A DNA stretch of 62,420 bases. Origin: Nonomuraea harbinensis. GTDB lineage: Bacteria > Actinomycetota > Actinomycetes > Streptosporangiales > Streptosporangiaceae. Under the pieces are notes generated by a model, which searched no databases, had not been told where the DNA came from, and saw only the letters and a list, made by a program, of their open reading frames with translations. The translations under genes were made by a program, and so were the position numbers. Shown piece after piece: positions 52,162 through 60,757 of this stretch (its first letter is position 1; the number at the start of each line of letters is the position of its first letter). The stretch spans positions 1-62,420 of the forward strand of contig NZ_JAHKRN010000052.1 in assembly GCF_019396385.1 (NCBI RefSeq), given 5' to 3'.

Positions 52162-53407
52162 CGCGGGTGAGTCGTGCGGGACTCAGGGTGACGTTGGTGA
52201 GCCGCCTGGTCTCGGGCGCCGGATCCGGCGCCGTGAGATCCAGGCGGTGCAACACCTCCCTGATGATCACCCGCATCTCCAGCAGGGCCAGCTGAGCGCC
52301 GACGCAGAAGCGCCGGCCGCCGCCGAACGGCATCCAGGCCCTGCTCTGCTGACCATCGAGGAAGCGTTCCGGCCTGAACTCCTCCGGTGAAGGGAAAGCC
52401 GCCGGGTCCCGGTGCACGAGCGGGATGAACGGTCCCGCGTACGATCCGGCCGGTATCTCGTACTCACCCAGCCGGAGCGGGGCGTCGAGCAGCCGGGGGG
52501 CCTCGTAGACCGCGGGCCTGACCCGCATCACCTCCTTCACCACCGCGTCCAGGTACGGCTCGTCGTCGGGCAGCCGCTCCAGGACGTGCGGCAGCCGGAG
52601 CAGCCGCTCGAACGCCCAGGCCAGACTGGTCGCCGTGGTCTCGTGACCGGCGATCAGCAGGGTGATCAGCTCGTCGCGGATCTCCTGGTCGTCGAAGCCC
52701 GACTCCAGCAGCCTGCTCAGCACGTCCGTGCCGTCCGCCCCGGCGCTCCGCCTGCGGGCGATCTCCTCGTACAGGATCGCGTCGACGCCCGCGCGTGCCT
52801 TCAGGAAGCGCGCGTACGGCAGGAACGGCACCCCCTTGGCGCGCTCGCGCAGGCGGGCCGGGAGCATGACGACCGACGTCGCGCCGCCGAGCCGGATCAG
52901 GCGGGGGAGCAGCGCGTGCAGCCGGCCGAGGCGCTCCGCGTCGCGGATGCCGAAGACCAGCCTGATGATCACTTCCAGGGTGATCTCCTGCATGCGGTCG
53001 CGCAGCGCGATCGGCACGCCGAGCGGCCAGGTCGCGATCTTCTCCGCGGCGATGGCCGCGATCTCGTCGTGGTAGCCGGCCACCTGCCTGGCTCTTAACG
53101 GCGGGGTGAGCGCCTTCCGGTGGCGTGACCAGCCGTCGCCGTCCAGCGTCAGCACCGAGTGGGCGCCGACCATCGGCTCCAGGAAGTCGCGCCGCGCGGC
53201 GCCGGCCAGGCCGCCGCCCTGGTCGGTGCGGTAGACCTGTTCGGCCAGCTCGGCGGTGGTGACGTACACCTCGGGCGGGAAGCCGAAGTAGCGCACCGTG
53301 AAGATCGGGCCGTACTCGCGGTGCAGCCTGTCGAACGCGCCCGCGGGGTCGAGCATGATCCAGGCGGTCTGGGCGGCTGCGGGCAGTCGCGGTCCGGGTG
53401 GGAGCAT
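52124..53407 (-). CDS. Cytochrome P450
   Basis: 427 residues. I-helix LLIAGHETTATSLAWAF, ExxR in VVKEVMRVRPAVYEAP, meander PERFLDGQ, and the heme loop MPFGGGRRFCVGAQLALLEM with the cysteine ligand near residue 367. Class I bacterial P450 needing ferredoxin; none is adjacent. The ATG at 53407 has GGAGG 7 bases upstream and gives the proline-rich MLPPGPRLPAAAQ start. Divergent from a TetR gene, probably its regulator. The end overlaps DUF3073. Confidence 0.93.
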   Translation of the reverse strand: MLPPGPRLPAAAQTAWIMLDPAGAFDRLHREYGPIFTVRYFGFPPEVYVTTAELAEQVYRTDQGGGLAGAARRDFLEPMVGAHSVLTLDGDGWSRHRKALTPPLRARQVAGYHDEIAAIAAEKIATWPLGVPIALRDRMQEITLEVIIRLVFGIRDAERLGRLHALLPRLIRLGGATSVVMLPARLRERAKGVPFLPYARFLKARAGVDAILYEEIARRRSAGADGTDVLSRLLESGFDDQEIRDELITLLIAGHETTATSLAWAFERLLRLPHVLERLPDDEPYLDAVVKEVMRVRPAVYEAPRLLDAPLRLGEYEIPAGSYAGPFIPLVHRDPAAFPSPEEFRPERFLDGQQSRAWMPFGGGRRFCVGAQLALLEMRVIIREVLHRLDLTAPDPAPETRRLTNVTLSPARLTRVIARARSLDRTT

Positions 53408-53419
53408 CACAATCCTCCG

Positions 53420-53431
53420 ATACGTACGTAT
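53420..53431. promoter_or_regulatory. Palindrome ATACGTACGTAT between P450 and TetR genes
   Basis: A perfect 12-base palindrome just upstream of the P450 ribosome-binding site, in a 52-base divergent gap. TATATC (53448-53453) lies 6 bases before the TetR ATG, suggesting a leaderless TetR transcript. Likely TetR operator. Confidence 0.6.
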
Positions 53432-53459
53432 GTCATAGACGCTTGTATATATCGATAGC

Positions 53460-54053
53460 ATGGATGCCGTGTCACGGAAAGAGGTTCGCGAGCGGTTGCT
53501 CGCCGGTGCGGTGAGCTGCCTGCAGGAGAAGGGCTACGCCCGCACGACCGCGCGCGACCTGGTCGCGGCGTCGGGCACCAACCTCGCCTCCATCGGTTAT
53601 CACTTCGGAGGCAAGGACGCCCTGCTCAACGAGGCCATCATCGCCTGCTTCGAGGGGTGGACCGAGCGGGTCGAGAAGGCCATCTTCAGCAGCGGCCTCG
53701 GCACGCCCCGCGAGCTGCTCGAACGCGCCATGGCCGCGCTGGTCGACGTGTTCGGCGAGATGCGGCCGACGTTGATGGGCTGCGTCGAGGGCTACCCCGC
53801 GGCGCTGCGCGAGCAGGCGCTGCGCGAGCGCCTCGCGGCCGCGTACGGCGACGCCCGCGAGGCGGGGGTCGGCATGCTGCGGCGGGCCTCCGCCGAGATG
53901 GGCGTCGAGCTGCCGGTCGCGCCCGAGGTCCTGGTCTCGGTGCTGATCGCGATCTCCGACGGGCTGATGATCCAATGGCTGCTCGACCCGGACAGCACCC
54001 CCGACTCCCGCCAGATCGTCGACGCCCTCGCCGCGATCTCCGCACTCACCTAG
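53460..54053 (+). CDS. TetR-family regulator
   Basis: 197 residues. HTH: RERLLAGAVSCLQEKGYART, then GTNLASIGYHFGGKDALLNE. The effector domain (LMGCVEGYPAALREQALRER; LVSVLIAISDGLMIQWLLDP) follows. Divergent from the P450 gene with a palindrome between them. The start ATG probably coincides with the transcription start. Confidence 0.9.
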   Translation: MDAVSRKEVRERLLAGAVSCLQEKGYARTTARDLVAASGTNLASIGYHFGGKDALLNEAIIACFEGWTERVEKAIFSSGLGTPRELLERAMAALVDVFGEMRPTLMGCVEGYPAALREQALRERLAAAYGDAREAGVGMLRRASAEMGVELPVAPEVLVSVLIAISDGLMIQWLLDPDSTPDSRQIVDALAAISALT

Positions 54054-54066
54054 CCAGGCCCGGCGC

Positions 54067-54975
54067 TCAGGCGGTGGGCTCGGCCGTGTGTCGCAGGATC
54101 GCGTCCGCCACCTCGTCGCGGACCTGAGCAGGCAGCATGTGCCCCATGTCCCGCACCATGAGCAGCTCCGCGCCGGGGATGGCCGCGGCGATGAGCGCGC
54201 CGTGGCCGGGCTTGGCGGGCTCGTGCGTGCCCTCGATGACCAGCGTCGGCGCCTCGACCTGGCCGAGCACGCCCTCGGGCTCGAAGCCGGGGTTAGCGGC
54301 GGCCGCCCGCCGGTGGTTGACCACCGCCGCCAGGTCCCTGGCCCGCTCGAAGACCCGCTCGGCCAGCCGCCGCTCGGCGTCCTCGTCGAACGGCAGCGCC
54401 GTCCCGTTCAGCACCCGCGCCTCGGCGATCATCCGGTCGATCTGCTCGCCCCGGGTGGCCGGGGGCGGGCTCTGGATCGCCTCGGTGTAGAACGCCGTGA
54501 ACTCCGGCCTGGGCGGCGGCAGGCTGCCCTCCGGCTGCGGCTGCCCGGTGAGCGCCCGCATGAGCACCTCGCCCTCGTGCCCGCCCAGCGGCGACGAGCC
54601 GATCACGGTGAGCGTGCGCACCCGCTCCGGCCGCTCCACCGCCACCAGCTGCCCGAGCAGCCCGCCCGCCGAGTGGCCCACCAGGTGCGCGCTCTCCAGC
54701 CCGTACGCGTCGAGCACGCGCAGCACGTCGTCCTTGATGTCGAGCCAGGTGTACGGGTTCGCGTCGAAGTCGACGGTGCCCGATCTGCCGGTGTCGCGAT
54801 GGTCGTAGCGGATGACCCTGCGCCCGCCGGCCACCAGCCTGCCGACGAACTCCTCCGGCCACAGCACGCCCTGCGACATCGACCCCATCACCAGGAGAAC
54901 GGGCGGGTGATCGGGGTCGCCGAACTCCTCCGTCCAGAGCTCGACGCCGTCCACGTTGATCAGGTTCTCTGTCAT
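54067..54975 (-). CDS. Alpha/beta hydrolase
   Basis: 302 residues. VLLVMGSMSQGVLWPEEF (oxyanion region without the usual HG), RRVIRYDHRDTGRS, nucleophile elbow HLVGHSAGGLLGQLVAVE with Ser, TLVIEGTHEPAKPGHG and MVRDMGHMLPAQV with the catalytic His. Resembles the aclacinomycin methylesterase RdmC-type subgroup. TTGGAGGC precedes the ATG. Lies 54 bases downstream of the LuxR-type ATPase gene, same strand, and is a plausible target or operon partner. Confidence 0.87.
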   Translation of the reverse strand: MTENLINVDGVELWTEEFGDPDHPPVLLVMGSMSQGVLWPEEFVGRLVAGGRRVIRYDHRDTGRSGTVDFDANPYTWLDIKDDVLRVLDAYGLESAHLVGHSAGGLLGQLVAVERPERVRTLTVIGSSPLGGHEGEVLMRALTGQPQPEGSLPPPRPEFTAFYTEAIQSPPPATRGEQIDRMIAEARVLNGTALPFDEDAERRLAERVFERARDLAAVVNHRRAAAANPGFEPEGVLGQVEAPTLVIEGTHEPAKPGHGALIAAAIPGAELLMVRDMGHMLPAQVRDEVADAILRHTAEPTA

Positions 54976-55029
54976 GCCTCCAAGCTTGGCCCCGACCGGC
55001 GCCGGTGCCTTCCGTAGGACTACTGGGCA

Positions 55030-58014
55030 CTACAGAAGGCGGGCGAGTTCAGTACGACTGGTGATGCCGAGCTTGGGATAGATCTTGTACAGGTGATACT
55101 CGACCGTGCGCGGGCTGAGGAACAACCGCGCCGCCACGTCCTTGCTCGACGCCCCCTCGGCCACCAGGCGCGCGATGCGCAGCTCCTGAGGCGTCAGGGC
55201 CGCCGCCGGGTCGGCCTCCGGCACGTCGCCCGCCGCCTCCCCGGCCGTGCGCAGCTCCCCGCTCGCGCGCCGGGCCCACGGCTCCGCACGCAACCGGGTG
55301 AACGTCTCCAGCGCCGAACGCAGCCGCCCCCGCGCCTGCCCCGGCCGGTGCGTACGGCGCAGCCGCTCGCCGTGGAGCAGGGCCGTGCGCGCCGCCTCGA
55401 ACGGCTCCCCGTGCAGCCGCGCCGCCTCCTCGAACAGCGCCGCGTCCCCGTCCACCAGCGCCCGGCAGCGCAGCAGCGACGCCCGCGACTCGGGCGTGCC
55501 GGCGTTCGCCGCCCACCGTTCCAGTCCGTCCAGCGCCTCGCGGGCCGCCTCCGGCTCACCCGCGGCCACGGCCGCCTCCACCCGGTCCGGCGCCGTCCGC
55601 CACACCACCGTCGGATGCCCCGCCGCCGCCAGGGCCGTGAAACGGGCATGCGCCGCGTCGTACCTGCCCAGCCCCAGATCGAGCATCGCCAGCGCGTACG
55701 AGGCCACGCCCGCGCGCAGCCCCACCCGGTGCGGCACCGCGATCGCCAGGGCCCGGCTCGCGTGCTCCCGGCAGGCCTCCTCCTGGCCGCGCAGCGCCGC
55801 CACCACGGCCAGGTTCGCCAGGTGGGCGGCCTCGCTGTTGGTGTATCCGGCCTCCCTGGCCAGCGCCAGCCCTTCCTCGGCGACGGCCTCGCTCTCGGCC
55901 AGCCTGCCCCTGAGCCGCTCGCCCGTGGACACGAACTCCAGCACCACCGGCAGCTGCCCGACCATGCCGGACACGCGCGCCACCCGGCCCGCCCGCCCGA
56001 CCAGCTCGGCCGACACGTCCGCCTCGCCCAGATAGCTCGCCGCCGCCGACGCCCACAGGAACTCGGCCGCCTCCCGCAGCTCCCCGGTCCTCGCCAGCGC
56101 GCCCCGCAGCAGCTCCGCCCCGCCGCCGTCGTCCAGCCGCGCCCCGATCCCGGCCACCACGTCCCGCAGGAACCCCGGCGGATGCGCCAGCGCCCTGCGC
56201 CCGATCTCCACGAGAGCCGGGATGTCGCCCACGTAGTTCGCCGCCTCGGCGGCGTCGGCCAGCATCTCCATGCTGTCGCCCCCGGCGAGGATCCGCACGG
56301 CCTCCGCGGCGTCCCCCGAGTTCAACTCGAACCGCCCCCGCAACTGCCTGATCTCCCGCCGCAACCCATCGAACCCCTTGGAACCGCTCCTCCCTCCAGC
56401 CGTCTCGTCCCGGGCGTCTGCTGAGGGACGGTTCGCTCTGTGTGGAGATGTGGCTTCCGGCTTCGGCGCCCTTTCTCCCTCGTGAACGGGCGGTCTTTCG
56501 TCGCCGGTCTCCGGCGCGGGATGGGGCGTGGGGGGTGAGCCTTCTTTCTGGTGTGCGGGTGTTGTCTCGTGAAGGGGTTCTGTGTGGGTGAGGGCGTGGG
56601 CCTCGGCGAGGTAGGTCTGGGCCTGGCCTGGACGGCCGCCGAGCCAGGCTGCGGTGGCCGCGTCCGTGTAGCGGCGGGCGCGGGTCCAGGGGTCGGGGGT
56701 CAGCTCCGCCGCTCGGCCCAGTGCCGTCGCCGCGTCGCCGTACCCACCTCTGGCTCGGGCTCCGTCGGCCGCGGCGGCCAGCGCGGCGGCCACCGGCTCG
56801 TCCCGCCCCATGGTGGCGGCCGCCAGGTGCCAGGCCCGCCTGTCACCTTCCACCAGCTCGGCCAGCACCGCGTGCGCCCGCCGTACCTCCACCGGCCCCG
56901 CCGCCACGTGCACCGCCGACCGCACCAGAGGATGCCGGAACCGGACCGCCGCCCCGTCCACCACCACGAGCCCTGCCTTCTCCGCCTCATAGAGCCCGGC
57001 CAGAGCAACCTCTTCGCGCAGGCTCACCGCCGCAGGCAGCTCCCGTGCGGGTGCCCGCACCGACGCTTCCGTCACACGCGCCCTCGCGGGTGCCCCCTTC
57101 CCAGAATCAACCTGGTTCGACCATGCCCGTACGTCGGTCTCCGTCTCGGTCGGTGGTTGCTCGTGCTGGGTCCGTACGGGTGAGTCCAGGAGGGACGCGG
57201 TGCGGAGGGTCAGGGTGAGGTCGGGTTCCAGGGATGCCGCGAGGAGGACGCGGCGGGCCGGGGCCGAGAGGCGGGACACCTGGTCGCCGAAGAGCTGGGC
57301 GCCGCCAGGCAGGGGGTCGGGGAGGGGGAGGCGGCCGGCGAGCTGGTCGGGGCTCAGGGACGCCAGGGTCTCGCCGAGGACGAGAGGGTTGCCGCCGGTG
57401 AGCGACACCAGGCGGGCGCGGACCGGTGGCGCCGCCGGGGCCAGCGAGTCCACCAGCGTGGCCGCGCTCTCGTCGTCCAGCCCGCGCAGTCGCAGCTCGG
57501 GAACACCCTTGTGGACGCCGTCCCCCCGGACCGCCAGCAGCATCCCGACCCGCTCGGTGCGGACGCGCCGGGCCGCGAACAGCAGCGCGTCGGCCGACGC
57601 CCTGTCCAGCCACTGGAGGTCGTCCACGAGGCAGAGCACGCCGCCGTCCCCCGCCGCCTCCGCCAGCAGCGACAGGACCCCGGCCGCCACCAGGAACCGG
57701 TCCTCGGCCGGCGCCGCCAGCCCGAGCGCCCCGGCCACGGCCTGGCGCTGCGGCGCCGGGAGCGCGTCGAGCAGCCCGGTCACCGGCCGCAGCAGCTGGT
57801 GCAGCGCGGCGAACGCCAGGTCGGCCTCGGCCTCGACGCCCCACGCGCGCAGGACGGTCAGCCGCGGCCCGGCCAGGGTGGCGGCCAGATCGAGCAGGGC
57901 CGACTTGCCGATGCCGGCCTCGCCCCGCAGCAGCAGGGCCTGTCCCGCACCGGCCGGCGCCGCGTCGATCACACCCTGGATCGCGGCGATCTCGGTGGCT
58001 CGGCCGTACAGCAT
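55030..58014 (-). CDS. Large ATP-binding LuxR-family regulator (LAL)
   Basis: 994 residues. N-terminal AAA/STAND ATPase: Walker A LLRGEAGIGKSALLDLA near 28-43, Walker B VLCLVDDLQWLDRASADALL near 126. A helical TPR-like middle follows, then a C-terminal LuxR HTH (LTPQELRIARLVAEGASSKD, VAARLFLSPRTVEYHLYKIY). LALs activate carbon-use or antibiotic genes on binding a ligand and ATP. Two low-complexity inserts (about residues 276-330 and 471-548; Pro/Glu/Thr-rich) interrupt the usual domain order and have less GC-biased codons than the rest. Followed by an alpha/beta hydrolase. Confidence 0.9.
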   Translation of the reverse strand: MLYGRATEIAAIQGVIDAAPAGAGQALLLRGEAGIGKSALLDLAATLAGPRLTVLRAWGVEAEADLAFAALHQLLRPVTGLLDALPAPQRQAVAGALGLAAPAEDRFLVAAGVLSLLAEAAGDGGVLCLVDDLQWLDRASADALLFAARRVRTERVGMLLAVRGDGVHKGVPELRLRGLDDESAATLVDSLAPAAPPVRARLVSLTGGNPLVLGETLASLSPDQLAGRLPLPDPLPGGAQLFGDQVSRLSAPARRVLLAASLEPDLTLTLRTASLLDSPVRTQHEQPPTETETDVRAWSNQVDSGKGAPARARVTEASVRAPARELPAAVSLREEVALAGLYEAEKAGLVVVDGAAVRFRHPLVRSAVHVAAGPVEVRRAHAVLAELVEGDRRAWHLAAATMGRDEPVAAALAAAADGARARGGYGDAATALGRAAELTPDPWTRARRYTDAATAAWLGGRPGQAQTYLAEAHALTHTEPLHETTPAHQKEGSPPTPHPAPETGDERPPVHEGERAPKPEATSPHRANRPSADARDETAGGRSGSKGFDGLRREIRQLRGRFELNSGDAAEAVRILAGGDSMEMLADAAEAANYVGDIPALVEIGRRALAHPPGFLRDVVAGIGARLDDGGGAELLRGALARTGELREAAEFLWASAAASYLGEADVSAELVGRAGRVARVSGMVGQLPVVLEFVSTGERLRGRLAESEAVAEEGLALAREAGYTNSEAAHLANLAVVAALRGQEEACREHASRALAIAVPHRVGLRAGVASYALAMLDLGLGRYDAAHARFTALAAAGHPTVVWRTAPDRVEAAVAAGEPEAAREALDGLERWAANAGTPESRASLLRCRALVDGDAALFEEAARLHGEPFEAARTALLHGERLRRTHRPGQARGRLRSALETFTRLRAEPWARRASGELRTAGEAAGDVPEADPAAALTPQELRIARLVAEGASSKDVAARLFLSPRTVEYHLYKIYPKLGITSRTELARLL

Positions 58015-58070
58015 GAGAATGACCCTATAAGGCCAAATATGGTGATGAATGTCACGTACGAACAGACGAA

Positions 58071-58102
58071 AAGGCGCGCCCCCGGAACCGGGGGCGCGCC
58101 TT
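58071..58102 (-). terminator. Perfect hairpin terminator
   Basis: A 15-base-pair perfect stem with a 2-base AA loop (58071-58102). On the minus strand it is followed by TTTTCGTCTG, giving a classic intrinsic terminator 10 bases after the stop of the membrane-protein gene ending at 58112. Confidence 0.85.
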
Positions 58103-58111
58103 CATCGCGGA

Positions 58112-58618
58112 TCATGGCATCCGGTGAGATGCCTCATCCGTCGTCTCGGACACCGGCGCGCCGGCCGGGCCCGTGGACTGGACGGCCCTGTCGGACCGCT
58201 CGTGTGCCCAGCGAGACGCGTCGGACGCGGAGTCCTTCATGTGCTCGGTCCACTGCTGGGCGTTACGCCGGTAGAACATGAAGCCGGCCGCGCCGATGGC
58301 GAGACCGGTCACCAGGACGGCCGTCGGCCAGCGCCGCGACTGCTGCCGCCGGACCGGGCTGACCCGGATCGCGGCGTCGTTCAGCATCGAGCTGACTGCC
58401 GGTGCGAGTTGGTCCTCGACCCGGTGGGCGGCCTTCTTCAGCCTGGGTGCAGCCCACATCCGGGCGTCGTCGACCCGCCTGTTGGCGGCCAGCTTGGCCT
58501 GGTCGGCCATCGGCGCCATGCGCGCGCCGGTTTTCATGGCCTGGGCCTTCATCCGGCCCTGCCACGTGGTGGGCACTTCTATGACCACGCGGCGTCGTCT
58601 TCTCAGTGTCAGGGACAC
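58112..58618 (-). CDS. Basic single-pass membrane protein, hypothetical
   Basis: 168 residues. Strongly basic N-terminus (LTLRRRRRVVIEVP) and helical amphipathic region with many Ala/Lys (RMKAQAMKTGARMAPMADQA), one transmembrane helix near 117-135 (PTAVLVTGLAIGAAGFMFYR), acidic tail. Position next to the cyclophilin gene matches the DUF5324-type proteins of streptomycetes, but sequence similarity is not certain. GGGGAGG precedes the GTG at 58618. Divergent from ppi; function unknown. Confidence 0.65.
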   Translation of the reverse strand: MSLTLRRRRRVVIEVPTTWQGRMKAQAMKTGARMAPMADQAKLAANRRVDDARMWAAPRLKKAAHRVEDQLAPAVSSMLNDAAIRVSPVRRQQSRRWPTAVLVTGLAIGAAGFMFYRRNAQQWTEHMKDSASDASRWAHERSDRAVQSTGPAGAPVSETTDEASHRMP

Positions 58619-58775
58619 GACTACCTCCCCTGTCGTTGGGGCCCCGCGCGTGACCTTCCCGATACAAAGCGGCTCAATCATGGCCCGCCGTGGGAGGATG
58701 GCAGCGGAGGCCTTAGGGCCATGGTTGTCAAAACACCACAATTCCACCCTGTGCATAGAGGAAGGCAGCTGTCTC

Positions 58776-59312
58776 GTGGCTGAGAAGCTGATTGCGAATC
58801 TGCAGACCAATCGCGGCATGATCAAGGTCGAGCTCTTTCCCAACAGAGCCCCCAAGACGGTGCGAAACTTCGTGGAGCTGGCCGAAGGCTCCCGCGAGTG
58901 GACCCACCCGGGCTCCGGCGAGAAGAGCAACGACCGCTACTACGACGGCACGATCTTCCACCGTGTCATCCCCAACTTCATGATCCAGGGCGGCGACCCG
59001 CTCGGTGAGGGCTTCGGCGGGCCGGGCTACGAGTTCGACGACGAGATCCACCCCGAGCTCTACTTCAACCGTCCCTACCTGCTGGCCATGGCCAACGCGG
59101 GCAAGAAGATGGGGAAGGGCACCAACGGGTCGCAGTTCTTCATCACGACCGTGCCCACGCCGCACCTCAACGGCCGCCACACGATCTTCGGAGAGGTCGT
59201 CGAGGGGCAGGACGTCGTCGACGCCATCTCCAAGACCAAGACCGGGCGCAACGACAAGCCGGTCGAGGAAGTCGTCCTGGAGTCGGTCACCATCGACCGC
59301 GTCCCGGCCTGA
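58776..59312 (+). CDS. Peptidyl-prolyl cis-trans isomerase, cyclophilin type
   Basis: 178 residues, cytoplasmic (no signal peptide). Cyclophilin motifs: IFHRVIPNFMIQGGDPLGEG with the catalytic Arg, KGTNGSQFFITTVPTPHLNG, and HTIFGEVVEGQDVVDAI. It speeds prolyl isomerisation in folding. GTG at 58776 with GAGGAAGG upstream; longer frame is unsupported. The position next to rhomboid and crgA is conserved near actinobacterial origins. Confidence 0.95.
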   Translation: MAEKLIANLQTNRGMIKVELFPNRAPKTVRNFVELAEGSREWTHPGSGEKSNDRYYDGTIFHRVIPNFMIQGGDPLGEGFGGPGYEFDDEIHPELYFNRPYLLAMANAGKKMGKGTNGSQFFITTVPTPHLNGRHTIFGEVVEGQDVVDAISKTKTGRNDKPVEEVVLESVTIDRVPA

Positions 59313-59452
59313 CGCGCGGCCGCCTGTCCGGCCTTCCGGGTTCCTGCGCTCTGCCAGGCCCTCCTTCCCGGAAGCCGGGCCGCGCCGGCCCGGCACGCGG
59401 GAGGCGGCGTCACCCCGTCCGAGCAGCGGACGCGGGAGTGGCCCGCAGGCTT

Positions 59453-59458
59453 TAGGCT
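59453..59458 (+). promoter_or_regulatory. -10 box for leaderless rhomboid transcript
   Basis: TAGGCT ends exactly 6 bases before the ATG at 59465, the spacing at which transcription starts on the A of ATG. No Shine-Dalgarno is present. Upstream (59355-59410) CTTCCGGG/CCCGGAAG arms may end the cyclophilin transcript. Confidence 0.6.
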
Positions 59459-59464
59459 GCGGGC

Positions 59465-60334
59465 ATGACCAGCCAGCCGCCCCTCCCGCCCTCGCAGCCC
59501 GAGCAGCCCGCGGAGACGGTCCCCACGTGCTACCGGCACCCCGACAGGGAGACGTGGGTCCGCTGCCAGCGGTGCGACCGGCCCATCTGCCCCGACTGCA
59601 TGCGCGACGCGGCAGTGGGGTTCCAATGTCCCGAGTGCGTGGCCGAGGGCAACCGGGGGATCAGGCAGGCGAAGTCGACGTTCGGCGGCGCGGTGGTCCG
59701 CGCTCCCTACGTGACGTGGACCATCCTGGCGGCCAACGTGCTCGTCTTCGTCGCACAGTACTTCGTGCCGGACATCCAGCGCCTCCTGGGCATGAATTCC
59801 CTCTTCGTGGCCCTGGGCGACGAGTACTACCGGCTGATCACCGCCGCGTTCGTGCACGGCGGGATGTTCCACATCCTGTTCAACAGCTGGGCCCTCTACG
59901 TGATCGGGCCGTACCTGGAGCGGGCGTTCGGACACGTCCGCTTCGTCGCGCTCTACCTGGTGAGCGCGCTCGGCGGGTCGGTCCTCGGGCTGTGGATGGA
60001 CAACCCGCGCATCCTCACCGTCGGCGCCTCGGGAGCCATCTTCGGCCTGTTCGGCGCGGTGTTCGTGGTGGGGCGCAGGCTGAACCTGGACGTGCGCGGC
60101 ATCGCCGTGCTGATCGCGATCAACCTGGCCATCACCTTCATCGTCCCCGGCATCAGCTGGACCGGCCACATCGGCGGCCTGGTCACCGGGGCAGCGCTGT
60201 CGGCGGCGCTGGCCTACGCGCCCCGGGAGAACCGCGCTGTGTGGCAGGCGGCTGCGGTCGCGGGGTTCGTGGCACTGCTCGCCGTGCTCGTGGTCGTCAG
60301 AATTCCCATGATCACCATGGCGATCCTGGGCTGA
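59465..60334 (+). CDS. Rhomboid intramembrane serine protease with zinc-finger N-terminus
   Basis: 289 residues. Residues 22-58 contain C22, H25, C34, C37, C42, C45, C55, C58 (CQRCDRPICPDC, FQCPEC), a double zinc-binding B-box-like module. Then six or seven transmembrane helices with HGGMFHILFNSW, catalytic Ser in VGASGAIFGLF near residue 189 and catalytic His in GHIGGLVTG near 235. Cleaves membrane-protein substrates, here unknown. The zinc module is common in actinobacterial rhomboids and may recognise substrates. Probably leaderless. Confidence 0.93.
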   Translation: MTSQPPLPPSQPEQPAETVPTCYRHPDRETWVRCQRCDRPICPDCMRDAAVGFQCPECVAEGNRGIRQAKSTFGGAVVRAPYVTWTILAANVLVFVAQYFVPDIQRLLGMNSLFVALGDEYYRLITAAFVHGGMFHILFNSWALYVIGPYLERAFGHVRFVALYLVSALGGSVLGLWMDNPRILTVGASGAIFGLFGAVFVVGRRLNLDVRGIAVLIAINLAITFIVPGISWTGHIGGLVTGAALSAALAYAPRENRAVWQAAAVAGFVALLAVLVVVRIPMITMAILG

Positions 60335-60344
60335 CGTCCCCAGC

Positions 60345-60364
60345 TGTGGAAAAGCTGTGGAAAA
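60345..60364 (+). repeat. Tandem DnaA-box-like repeat
   Basis: TGTGGAAAA at 60345-60353 and 60356-60364, 11 bases apart, between the convergent rhomboid and crgA genes. The reverse complement TTTTCCACA differs from the actinobacterial DnaA box TTGTCCACA by one base. Whether DnaA binds is unknown. Confidence 0.4.
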
Positions 60365-60367
60365 GAA

Positions 60368-60613
60368 CTAGCGCCAGCGGGTGGAAAGAACCACACCGAA
60401 GATGATGAAAACAAACCCGATCAGCAGGTTCCAGTTCTGCAGATCGCCGATGAAGGGCGCCCGCGGGGCCACGTAGTAGGTGGCGATCCACAGGATGCCG
60501 ATGATCCACGAGGCGACCATCGTCGGCGCCAGCCAGCGAGGGCTGACCTTGATCTGCTGGGTCTTCTGCGGCGGGGTGTAAACCGCCTTCTTGCGCGTCT
60601 TGGGCTTGGGCAC
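60368..60613 (-). CDS. crgA: Cell division protein CrgA
   Basis: 81 residues. CrgA layout: basic N-terminus KPKTRKKAVYTPPQKTQQIK, then two transmembrane helices (LAPTMVASWIIGILWIATYY; NLLIGFVFIIFGVVLSTRW). It is a divisome component in actinobacteria that interacts with FtsZ, FtsQ and PBPs and affects sporulation septation. The GTG at 60613 follows AGGAG at 9 bases. Divergent from the sortase gene; this arrangement is conserved close to oriC. Confidence 0.95.
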   Translation of the reverse strand: MPKPKTRKKAVYTPPQKTQQIKVSPRWLAPTMVASWIIGILWIATYYVAPRAPFIGDLQNWNLLIGFVFIIFGVVLSTRWR

Positions 60614-60745
60614 TGGATGACTCCTGCTGAGGGCCTGGGCTTCCGGATCGTCCGCAGGCTCTGCGTAAAGGGTAGTGGTAGCGAGCCCCAGGATAGTCGC
60701 CACGCGCACGGGATGGCGATCCCCGGCGCCCGGAGTCGTCCCGCT

Positions 60746-60751
60746 TACCCT
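60746..60751 (+). promoter_or_regulatory. -10 box for leaderless sortase transcript
   Basis: TACCCT (TAnnnT) ends 6 bases before the GTG at 60758, the leaderless spacing. No Shine-Dalgarno precedes the start. Confidence 0.55.
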
Positions 60752-60757
60752 GGTCGG

